A stretch of 42,713 bases of DNA, taken from contig JACRAB010000048.1 in assembly GCA_016213575.1 (NCBI GenBank), positions 1 to 42,713 on the forward strand. The letters are read 5' to 3'. Made by a program: the position numbers and the translations under genes. The notes under the pieces are model-generated. The model worked only from the letters and a program-made list of their open reading frames with translations, ran no database searches and had not been told where the DNA came from. The first letter of the stretch is position 1, and every line of letters begins with the position of its first letter. This document shows, piece after piece, positions 8,903 to 19,268 of this stretch. This DNA is from Actinomycetota bacterium. GTDB taxonomy: Bacteria > Actinomycetota > Actinomycetes > Actinomycetales > Kineosporiaceae.

Positions 8903-11900
8903 CGCTCGTCCGCCCCGGCGTCGATCTGGGTGAACGCGGAGGCCCCGCCGACGTAGCGCACGGTGCCCTCGTAGTCCGTCGACGGTGCGGCCGTGACTCC
9001 GACGAGCGCCCGGCCGGTGTTGCCGGCGACGTTCCCCGCGACGGGGCTGAGCCGGTAGTCGAGGGCGTACCGCGACAGCGGCAGGTTCTGCGTGACGATC
9101 ACGGCCTGCCGGAAGGCCGGCATCGTGCGCCACGGCAGCACCGCCACCGTCAGGTCGACGGGCTTGACGAAGGTGCTCGCGAACGACCGGTTGCCCGTCG
9201 CCGTGTACGTGGCGTTCCCGGTCCCGGTCGGGTCGGTCGCGCCGGTCGCCGAGGCGGGCTGGTAGACCGACCGGTCCAGGGTGAGCGTCCCGGTCGCGTC
9301 CGGGACGCCCGCGTCCCAGACCTTGACGTCCGTCGGCCCGCCGATCCCGATGCCGGTCACCGTGCCGCCGACCGCGCTCCAGGTCCCGGCCCGGTTGTTG
9401 CCGAAGACGTTGTCGAACATCACCGGCCGGGAGAACACCGGAAGCCCGGCGGAGGCCTGGAGCTGGACGCTGTTCTGTCCGGTGGAGAACCCGGCGGGCG
9501 CCGGGTTGCCGTCGCTCGTGACCGCCGTCGCGGTGGTGAGGTTGTTGACGACCGTGTTGCTGAAGAAGCGGACGTACGGCGCGTCGTCGAGGGCGACGCC
9601 GCCGCCCTCGTGGGCCGAGACGTTGTCCGCGATCATGTTGTTGTAGATGTCGAACCGCGAGGCACCGGCCTGGAGCAGCCGGATCGCGCCGCCGTCGTCG
9701 TTGCTGTTGTTGTAGTAGAACTCGTTGCCCGCCACCGTCGTGGTGTTGGTGCTGGTGTTCCCGTTCGGGGCGATCCCCGGCGACACCTGCGTCGGGTCGG
9801 CCGGCAGCTCACCGGCGAGCATGAGCGCGCCGCCCTCGTCGTAGCTGAGGTTGTAGTACACGTCGTTGTTCGTCACCGAGCCCCGGGGGCTGCGGCCGTA
9901 CACCGTGACGGCGCCGCCGTACTCCGCGGAGAAGTTCCCGCAGAGGACGTTGCGGTCGACGACGTACCGGTCGGCCTGGCTGAAGATCCCGACCGCGCCG
10001 GCGAGGTTCATGCCGCCGTTGTCCCGGATGTAGTTGTTCGCGATCCGGATGTCCCGGTTCTGGTTGCTGTTGCCGCTGTTCGTGTTGTCCACGAACGGCG
10101 TCCCGATCCGGACCGCACCGCCGTAGGTGCCGTCGTTGCCGGCGATGACGTTGTTCGTGACCTGCAGGTCGTGGGCGTAGGCGTGGGCGTAGATGCCGCC
10201 GCCCTGGGTCACGGTCGCCCCGGGGGTGCCGACGGCCGTGTGCACGGCGCCGGTGATCGCGTTGACGTTGCCACCGCCGCCCATCTGGTGGCCACCGGTG
10301 ATGCTGAACCCGTCGATCATCGACCGGCCCGCGGTGGTGTCGAGGAACGCCCGCCGGCCGACGGTGCCGCCCGGAGCCGGTGGCACGATCGTCACGACCG
10401 CGGCGTCGGCGACGTCGGCGATCCCGCCGTGCGGCTGGGAGGCGAGCTTGTCGTACCAGGTCGCCGCCGTCACCGGGTCGGCGTCGAAGCCCAGGCCGCT
10501 CAGCTCGGAGCCGAGGACCCACTGCTTCGTCACCGGGTCGACGCCGCCGGACCCGACGCCCTGGAGCCGCACCCGGGACTGGACGATGACGTTCTCGACG
10601 TACGCCCGGTGGGCGTTGAAGGCGCCGGCGGCTGCGTTGGGGTACACGACCACGATCGGCGTGCTGCGGTTGCTGCCGCCGCTGACGTAGTCACGCGCCT
10701 TGTCGAGCGCCCCCTGCACCGTGGTCGACCGCCGAGCGGCCGGCACGGCCGGGTCGAGGTTCGCCGGTGGGTTGACCATGAACACGTGGGCCAGCGAGTC
10801 CACGACGTGAAGGGTCAGCCCGGTCACCGTCGACCGTGCGGGCAGGGCCGTCGTCCCGGCCGTCGTGACCGCCACCTGGTAGGTGTTCTGCGGCAGGTTC
10901 GGCGCGGTGAACGTGATCCTCGTCGGCGTCCAGGTCGCGATGTCGCCGCCCTGCAGGGTCCGCACTCCCCCGGACGGGGTCGTCAGGGTGACGCGGCCCT
11001 TCGTGGTCCCGAAGCCGGCGCCGCTCAGGGCCACGGCCCGGGCCGACGCGTTCGAGCCGGTCTCGAGGACGACCTTGGACGAGGCGAACAGCTGCGGAGT
11101 GGCCCGGACGCCCGGTGCCGTGGCCGTCGCCGGGATGTCGGTCGTCACGACGTCGCAGTTGGGCTGCGTCGGCGTCGTCGAGCCCGGGGTGAGGATCTGG
11201 TTCGCGACCATGGTCGGCGCCGTGTCGGTCACGGTGAACAACCCGGGCCACGCCTGGAAGTTCGTGGCGATCGTGCGGAACCGCGGGTTGTAGTTCGGGT
11301 TCGCACGGTCCGGCTGGCCGGGGTCGTTGCCGACGAAGCGGTACATCCCCGGGCAGGGGCCGGCCGGCAGCGGGCAGTTGTAGGAGCTCGTCGACGGCTC
11401 GATGGCCTCGTAGAAGCCGTTGAAGTCCGTCGTGACGGTGTCGACGAGGTCGCCCCGGAAGTCGTACAGGCCGACCGGCACGTTGCCGATGCCCTGCGCC
11501 TCGCCGTAGTTCGTGCTCCGCGGGTCGTAGGTGAGCCCGAGGTCGTTGATGACGATGCCCCAGAAGTGCGTGGGCAGCGGCACCGGGGTGAACATGAAGA
11601 ACGTCGGGGCGACGGCCTGCTGGCTGCGCAGGGTCACGAGCCGCTCGTCGCACAGCGGGCGGTCCTGGCCCTCGAAGGGGCTCCCCCCGGCGTCCGCGAA
11701 GTTCGGGTTGGTCACCCGCACGGTGTGCGGCGCACCGACGCAGGCGGGGACGATGCCGGCCTGCTGGCTCGGCGGCTCCGGCGGCGTCGAGGACGACGGC
11801 GCGTCGCCGGGCGCCAGCTGCGGCGTCTGGTCGACCGTCGTCACGGTGCCGTGGGCGAAGTTCTCCTGGGCGTCGCGGCCGTCACCGTCGAAGACGTTGA

Positions 11901-14571
11901 CGTCCTCCTCCTTGGTGACCTGGTAGACCGGCTTGCCCTTGTCGTCCTGCGGGCTGACGACCTGGACGACGTAGTCGTCCGCGGGGAGCGGCTGCGGGTC
12001 GAAGCCGGCGTCGGCGAGGTTCGCGTACAACGGCAGGTCGTGATCGGCGGCCGGGTTCTTCGGGTCACCGGGAGCGAACAGGTTGAGGTCCGACTCGGAG
12101 AACCCGTAGTTGCCGTTGACCGTCTGCGCGAAGTCGACGTTGTTGCCGTCGGCGTCCGTCGTCACCTCGGACGGGCGGGCCTGGAAGCCGCCCATCGGGG
12201 CCTCGACGCAGAGGTTCTTCGGGTCGCCGAAGGCCGGCAGCGCGAGCTGGTCGGTCAGGGGCTTGCCCTGGTAGTCGCGGGCGGTGCAGCCGGTCGGTGC
12301 CGCCCAGTGCTCGGTCACGGTGGTGCCGAGCAGGTGGGTGAGGTCCTTGTGCGGCTCCCCCGTGCCGTCCGGGTCGTCGATGAGCGCGCCCGGCGAGCAG
12401 GCCGGGACGGCGGTGCCGCTGCCCTCGTCGACCCAGGGCAGCTCGGCCCCGGTCTCGGGGTCGAAGAGGCGCTGGACGCCGATCGCACCGGTCTCGCACC
12501 GGAGCGTCGGGTAGAGGTTCACAGTGACGTCGGGGATGCCCGGCTGGTACGGCTCGGCCGCGTCGTAGCGCGGGTCGAGCTCGTTGCGGGTCGTGTCGTA
12601 CGAGACCGTGCCGGCGATGCCGCCGTTCGTCCCGGCGTCGTAGGGCTTGACGCCCCAGTCGACGGTGCCGCCGAGGCCGATGATGTTGGCGACGCTGATG
12701 TCGACCGCGGAGCCGTGGTAGGTCGTCGGCGTCGGGTCGTTCGAGGCCTGGACCGTGACGCCGGTCCCCGCGTAGAGGGTGTTGAAGTGCTCGAGGACGA
12801 GCCACTTCGTCAGCGGGTAGGACTGGGTCAGCGCGTAGTGGCCGTTCTGGTCCGTCGTCGCGGTGTTCGCGAACTGGTCCATGAGGGTGTTGTCGCGCTC
12901 CCGCAGGGTCACGATCGTGTTCTTCAGGCCCTGCTCGCCGGCGTCCCGACGGCCGTTGCCGTTGTCGTCGACGAACACGGTGCCCTTGATCTCGGTGAAC
13001 CAGCCCGGCAGGAACTGCTTGCCGACGTCGAGCGTCTCGCCGCCCTTCACCGAGATCGTGACGTTCTGGATGATGTAGTTCTGGGCGTCGTCCCAGGTCG
13101 TCAGCGCGTAGGTGCCGTCCGGCACGCCGGTGACGGTGAAGGTGCCGTCGGCGTTGCCGCGGCCGGTCCAGGCCTGCTTGTCACCGTTGTCGAGGTCCGA
13201 CAGCGCGACCCACGGCCGGTCGATCGGTCCCTTGTAGGCACCGGTGCCCACGCCCGGCTCGGCCGGGATCGTCTGGCCGCCGCCCGGGCCGCCGATGTAG
13301 CTCAGCCCGGCCATGACCTGGCCCGTGATCGTGTTGCCGCCACCGCTGATGCTCTTGGGCTTCACGAAGCCGAACGGCACGAACGGCACCGGCTCGCCGC
13401 CGACGACGAGCTCGGTGTCGAAGCCGGTGTCGTTCTCCATGACCCACACGTCGTGGTCGTGACCGCCCTCGAGGTTGGTCGTCTGCGACCAGACCTGACC
13501 GGCCGGCGGGTTGACGGTGACGCCGTAGCGGTTCGGGCCGAGGTTGGGGATGAGGATCTGGTTGCGGGCGTCGGTGACGCACTTCGCCGGCTGCGTGCCG
13601 TCGACGACCGGCTTGCCGTCCGGGTCCTTCGCGATCGGGCCGTCGCCGTCGGGGTTGTCGGCGGTGACCGTGCCCTTGGGGCTGTGCACGTAGTGGGTGC
13701 ACAGCGGGTTGCCGAAGAAGTCGGTCGTCACCGGGCCCATGACGTCGCTGATGAAGGCCTGGAAGCCGGGCATCTTCGTGAAGACGTCGTTGTTGCCGGG
13801 GTCCGGGCCCTCGGCGCCGGCCGCGTACGTGCCGTCGACGAAGGCGGCGTCCTCGAAGACCTGGACCCGGATGTTGCCCAGCGGTGTCGGGGTCGTCGGC
13901 AGCGTGACGGTCGCCGGGGCGGACGACCTCATCGGCACCGAGAAGTGCGCGCCGCCGATCTTGAACCCGTTCGCGACGACGGACACGAGGTACTTGCCGG
14001 GGGCGAGGTCCTGGTCGGTCGCCGGGGCGCCCGCGCCGTCGGTGAAGGTCACCGTGCCGTCCGCGGCGACGTCGTCCTGGTCGCCGGACGCCACCGTGTG
14101 GGTGTCGCCGGCGGTCGGACGCACCGACGGCCAGGGGCAGTTCGCGGTGCCGAGGGTCGAGGTCACCGGCGTGACCGGGTCCGCCTGCCCGAAGACCGGC
14201 GCGTTCGCCTGGTACGTCAGGGCCGGGGAGTAGCCGGCCTTCGTGTCACCGTCCGCGTTGCTCGCCGGCAGGCACTTGCCGAGGTTGGAGGCGCCTTCCG
14301 GTGTGGACCGGTCCGCCGACGGGTCACCGACGTCCTGGACGCCCTCGCGGGTGACGAGCCAGCGGTACTCGTCGACCGCGGGGCTGCCCGTCGCACTGCT
14401 GACGACCTCGAGCCACATCCGGCTCGGGTCGGCCGCCTGCGCGGGCGAGACGACGCCGGCGACGATCGGCACGACCGTCGCCGCGACGGCGAGGGCCGGG
14501 ACGACGAGCCATGACAGCGCTCGCCTGCGTGCGAGTGGAGACTGGCGGAACCGCAGCCCACGACGAGACAT
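8899..14571 (-). CDS. Giant secreted SdrD-B / IPT / beta-helix protein, first gene of the copper-oxidase operon
   Basis: The 1,890-residue protein starts at ATG 14571 behind AAGGGG. A basic N-terminus and hydrophobic core form a signal peptide cleaved near residue 46 (PAQA). Recognisable modules in order are: carboxypeptidase-regulatory-like beta repeats (~430-520, GVPDGTYALTTWD); an SdrD-B-like domain (~525-620, FVDDNGNGRRDAGEQG); a long cysteine-containing region (~700-1,150); an IPT/TIG domain (~1,160-1,255, ALSGAGFG); and a right-handed beta-helix (~1,260-1,725) with NosD/pectate-lyase-style coils such as VTNNVIAGNDGTYGGAV. I see no LPxTG motif or C-terminal anchor, so it is probably released or held non-covalently. 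No catalytic residues can be named. A surface scaffold, substrate-binding or mineral-binding role next to the oxidases is inferred from context. Confidence 0.85.
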   Translation of the reverse strand: MSRRGLRFRQSPLARRRALSWLVVPALAVAATVVPIVAGVVSPAQAADPSRMWLEVVSSATGSPAVDEYRWLVTREGVQDVGDPSADRSTPEGASNLGKCLPASNADGDTKAGYSPALTYQANAPVFGQADPVTPVTSTLGTANCPWPSVRPTAGDTHTVASGDQDDVAADGTVTFTDGAGAPATDQDLAPGKYLVSVVANGFKIGGAHFSVPMRSSAPATVTLPTTPTPLGNIRVQVFEDAAFVDGTYAAGAEGPDPGNNDVFTKMPGFQAFISDVMGPVTTDFFGNPLCTHYVHSPKGTVTADNPDGDGPIAKDPDGKPVVDGTQPAKCVTDARNQILIPNLGPNRYGVTVNPPAGQVWSQTTNLEGGHDHDVWVMENDTGFDTELVVGGEPVPFVPFGFVKPKSISGGGNTITGQVMAGLSYIGGPGGGQTIPAEPGVGTGAYKGPIDRPWVALSDLDNGDKQAWTGRGNADGTFTVTGVPDGTYALTTWDDAQNYIIQNVTISVKGGETLDVGKQFLPGWFTEIKGTVFVDDNGNGRRDAGEQGLKNTIVTLRERDNTLMDQFANTATTDQNGHYALTQSYPLTKWLVLEHFNTLYAGTGVTVQASNDPTPTTYHGSAVDISVANIIGLGGTVDWGVKPYDAGTNGGIAGTVSYDTTRNELDPRYDAAEPYQPGIPDVTVNLYPTLRCETGAIGVQRLFDPETGAELPWVDEGSGTAVPACSPGALIDDPDGTGEPHKDLTHLLGTTVTEHWAAPTGCTARDYQGKPLTDQLALPAFGDPKNLCVEAPMGGFQARPSEVTTDADGNNVDFAQTVNGNYGFSESDLNLFAPGDPKNPAADHDLPLYANLADAGFDPQPLPADDYVVQVVSPQDDKGKPVYQVTKEEDVNVFDGDGRDAQENFAHGTVTTVDQTPQLAPGDAPSSSTPPEPPSQQAGIVPACVGAPHTVRVTNPNFADAGGSPFEGQDRPLCDERLVTLRSQQAVAPTFFMFTPVPLPTHFWGIVINDLGLTYDPRSTNYGEAQGIGNVPVGLYDFRGDLVDTVTTDFNGFYEAIEPSTSSYNCPLPAGPCPGMYRFVGNDPGQPDRANPNYNPRFRTIATNFQAWPGLFTVTDTAPTMVANQILTPGSTTPTQPNCDVVTTDIPATATAPGVRATPQLFASSKVVLETGSNASARAVALSGAGFGTTKGRVTLTTPSGGVRTLQGGDIATWTPTRITFTAPNLPQNTYQVAVTTAGTTALPARSTVTGLTLHVVDSLAHVFMVNPPANLDPAVPAARRSTTVQGALDKARDYVSGGSNRSTPIVVVYPNAAAGAFNAHRAYVENVIVQSRVRLQGVGSGGVDPVTKQWVLGSELSGLGFDADPVTAATWYDKLASQPHGGIADVADAAVVTIVPPAPGGTVGRRAFLDTTAGRSMIDGFSITGGHQMGGGGNVNAITGAVHTAVGTPGATVTQGGGIYAHAYAHDLQVTNNVIAGNDGTYGGAVRIGTPFVDNTNSGNSNQNRDIRIANNYIRDNGGMNLAGAVGIFSQADRYVVDRNVLCGNFSAEYGGAVTVYGRSPRGSVTNNDVYYNLSYDEGGALMLAGELPADPTQVSPGIAPNGNTSTNTTTVAGNEFYYNNSNDDGGAIRLLQAGASRFDIYNNMIADNVSAHEGGGVALDDAPYVRFFSNTVVNNLTTATAVTSDGNPAPAGFSTGQNSVQLQASAGLPVFSRPVMFDNVFGNNRAGTWSAVGGTVTGIGIGGPTDVKVWDAGVPDATGTLTLDRSVYQPASATGATDPTGTGNATYTATGNRSFASTFVKPVDLTVAVLPWRTMPAFRQAVIVTQNLPLSRYALDYRLSPVAGNVAGNTGRALVGVTAAPSTDYEGTVRYVGGASAFTQIDAGADER

Positions 14572-14913
14572 GACTACCCCTTACGTCACCTTGACCGGCC
14601 CGACGGACTTTCGTCTCTTGCGCAGATCCCGCACCCATGCGTGACGGCCGTGTCATCCGCGTGTCACGAGTTCGTGGTCCTCGCGGGGTCAAGCGCGCCT
14701 GAGATAACCCTCCGTGCACGATCGACTCCGCCTTTCCGGCGGTGATATGACGGTCCGTCATGGCGGGGCGGCCGGTCCGGGCCGTCACGGGGCGCGGGTC
14801 GGTGAGCGCGCCGGGAGCCGTCGGTGCAACAATTTCCGCCGGGCGACCGGGCCCTGCGCAGGAAACCCTCCGGTCCCCCACCGTCCCCGACGCACCACCT
14901 CCGAGGAGAACCT
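14572..14913. promoter_or_regulatory. Divergent control region between the copper-oxidase operon and pepN
   Basis: This 342-nt stretch has no gene. On the pepN side is a candidate plus-strand promoter, TCGACT (14722-14727) with 18 nt to TATGAC (14746-14751). Overlapping its -10 is the perfect palindrome ATGACGG-T-CCGTCAT (14747-14761). On the operon side are two CGTGTCA direct repeats 11 bp apart (14649-14655, 14660-14666). They lie inside a CGTGAC/GTCACG inverted repeat (14640-14668) and next to CACGA-GT-TCGTG (14665-14676). No clear housekeeping promoter for the operon is visible, so regulated expression is likely. The binding proteins are unknown. Confidence 0.5.
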
Positions 14914-17466
<2,553 letters not shown>

Positions 17467-17533
17467 CCCGTCCTCTGGAGCCCTACGCACCCCAAGATCG
17501 TGTTTTCGGGTACGTAACGCTCCAGAGGACGGG
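17467..17533. repeat. Long imperfect palindrome, possible REP/MITE-like element or terminator
   Basis: Outer arms of 14 bp pair perfectly (17467-17480 with 17520-17533; core CCTCTGGAG/CTCCAGAGG). The inner part also pairs imperfectly (TACGCACCC with GGGTACGTA), leaving an AT-richer loop around AAGATCGTGTTTTC. It starts directly at the pepN stop. The size, pairing through nearly the full length and base composition unlike its surroundings suggest a dispersed palindromic repeat. A transcription terminator is the alternative. Confidence 0.55.
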
Positions 17534-17618
17534 GGTGGCGGGGTGGCGATCCGGGGCCGCGCCGATCGTCATCGGTGCGGGGGCGCCGGACGGCGGCCCC
17601 GCGACCCGAGGAGGCACC

Positions 17619-17990
17619 ATGCGCTACACGCTGCTGCTGCACTACCCCGAGCCCGGTGAGGGCGAGATCCCGGCCGAGACGATCCGGGAGGTGCAGGAGG
17701 CGTTCGGCCGGTACGGGCGGGCGCTCCAGGACGCCGGCGTCCTCGTCGCCGCCGAGGTCCTCGCCCCGGGGGCCGCCACGACGACGGTGACGCTGCGCTC
17801 GGGCGCCCTGCAGGTGCAGGACGGTCCGTTAGCCGAGACGAAGGAGGCCCTCGCAGGCGACTTCGTGCTCGACGTCCCGCACCTGGACTCCGCGCTCGGC
17901 TGGGCGGAGAAGTGCCCGGCCGCCCAGTTCGGCGTCATCGAGGTCCGCCCGGTCGCCACGTCGTTCGTCGACGGGGCCTGGACGGCGTGA
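17619..17990 (+). CDS. DGPF/YCII-family protein, partner of ECF42 sigma factor
   Basis: The 123-residue protein starts at ATG 17619, 4 nt after a very strong GAGGAGG site. It has the small alpha/beta YCII (dimeric ferredoxin-like) fold and the diagnostic DGPLAETKEALAG block (residues 68-80) of the DGPF family. It contains no signal peptide or membrane segment. Its TGA overlaps the GTG of the next gene (GTGA, 17987-17990). Genes of this family almost always neighbour ECF42 sigma factors and are thought to be regulated by or to modulate them. The biochemical activity is unknown. Confidence 0.88.
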   Translation: MRYTLLLHYPEPGEGEIPAETIREVQEAFGRYGRALQDAGVLVAAEVLAPGAATTTVTLRSGALQVQDGPLAETKEALAGDFVLDVPHLDSALGWAEKCPAAQFGVIEVRPVATSFVDGAWTA

Positions 17991-19237
17991 CCCACCCGGC
18001 CGACCCGTCCCGGGCCGTCGCCGAGGCGGCGGCCCGGGACGGGTACGGTCGGCTGCTGGCCCTGCTCGCCGCGCAGTCGGGCGACCTCGTGAGCGCCGAG
18101 GACGCCCTGGCGGACGCCTTCGAGCGCGCGCTGCGGACGTGGCCGACGGACGGGACGCCGGGCAACCCCGCCGGCTGGCTGCTCACCGTGGCGCGCAACC
18201 GGTTGCGCGACCGGTGGCGCTCGGCGGAGGTCCGGCGGACCGAGCCGCTCGACCCGGTCGCGCACGCACCCGTGCACCTCGACGCGCTCGAGACGGTCGA
18301 CCCGGACGCCGTGCCCGACACCCGGCTGGAGCTCATGCTCGTGTGCGCGCACCCGGCGATCGCCGCCCCGGCGCGCACCCCGCTCATGCTGAGCACCGTG
18401 CTCGGCTTCACCGCGGAGCAGATCGCCCGCGCCTGGTCGGTCCCGACGGCGACGATGGCGACCCGGCTGGTCCGGGCCAAGCGGCGCGTCGCCGAGGCCG
18501 GCATCCCGTTCGTGCTCCCCGGTCGCGAGGACCTGCGGGCCCGGACGGCGGCGGTCCTCGAGGCGGTCTACGGCGCCTACGCCGTCGAGTGGTCGACGAC
18601 CGGCCCGGAGCCGCGCGGGGCGCCGTCCGAGGCCCTGCAGCTCGCCGAGGTGCTCGCCGCCCTGCTGCCGGACGACCCCGAGGCCCGCGGACTGGCCGCG
18701 CTCGTCGCGCTGTCGTCCGCCCGGGCGCCGGCCCGGCTCGACCCCGACGGCCGCTTCGTGCCGCTCGACGAGCAGGACCCGGCCCGCTGGGACCACCACC
18801 TCGTCGAGCGCGGCCGCGCCCACCTGCGCGCCGCGCACGGCCACCGGGTGCTCGGGCGCTTCCAGCTCGAGGCGGCCATCCAGGCCGTGCACTGCGCCCG
18901 GACCGGACAGGGACGCGCCGACCCGGGCACGCTGCGCGACCTGCACGAGGCGCTGCACGCGGTCGCGCCCTCGCTCGGCAGCGCAACGGCGCTCGCCGTC
19001 GTCACCGCCGGCACCGACGGGCCGGCCCGGGGCCTGGCGCTCCTCGACGCGCTGCTGGAGCCCTACGGCGCCGCGGCGCGGCGGTTCCAGCCCGCGTGGG
19101 CGGCCCGGGCGCACCTGCTCGCCGGGCTGGGCCGGGACCGCGAGGCGGCGGCCGCCTACGACGAGGCGGTCGCGCTCACCCACGACGCATCGCAGCGCGC
19201 CCACCTCACCCGGCGGCGGGACGCGCTGACGACCTGA
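17987..19237 (+). CDS. ECF42-type RNA polymerase sigma factor with C-terminal TPR-like extension
   Basis: The 416-residue protein starts at GTG 17987, overlapping the DGPF gene by 4 nt. The N-terminal ~170 residues hold sigma region 2 (EDALADAFERALRTWP, GWLLTVARNRLRDRWR) and region 4 (VLGFTAEQIARAWSVP, MATRLVRAKRRV). The remaining ~240 residues form a helical, tetratricopeptide-like extension containing GRFQLEAAIQAVHC, as in ECF42 members. These lack a classical anti-sigma factor, and the extension is needed for activity in studied homologues. The DGPF gene next door supports the assignment. It ends 31 nt from the convergent malQ gene. Confidence 0.9.
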   Translation: MTHPADPSRAVAEAAARDGYGRLLALLAAQSGDLVSAEDALADAFERALRTWPTDGTPGNPAGWLLTVARNRLRDRWRSAEVRRTEPLDPVAHAPVHLDALETVDPDAVPDTRLELMLVCAHPAIAAPARTPLMLSTVLGFTAEQIARAWSVPTATMATRLVRAKRRVAEAGIPFVLPGREDLRARTAAVLEAVYGAYAVEWSTTGPEPRGAPSEALQLAEVLAALLPDDPEARGLAALVALSSARAPARLDPDGRFVPLDEQDPARWDHHLVERGRAHLRAAHGHRVLGRFQLEAAIQAVHCARTGQGRADPGTLRDLHEALHAVAPSLGSATALAVVTAGTDGPARGLALLDALLEPYGAAARRFQPAWAARAHLLAGLGRDREAAAAYDEAVALTHDASQRAHLTRRRDALTT

Positions 19238-19268
19238 CGACCAGACGCGGTCGCCTCCGTGCGCAGGC

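Noticed and set aside
8833..14514. A 1,893-codon open frame on the plus strand opposite the giant secreted protein
   Set aside because: Arginine, valine and glycine-rich with no domain, signal or ribosome site. It is the expected mirror of a GC-rich gene, and the minus strand has clear domains and a signal peptide.
226..14571. Firm assignment of the operon to Mn(II) oxidation
   Set aside because: Multicopper oxidases act on many substrates, and no sequence feature here fixes the substrate. Kept as a hypothesis only.
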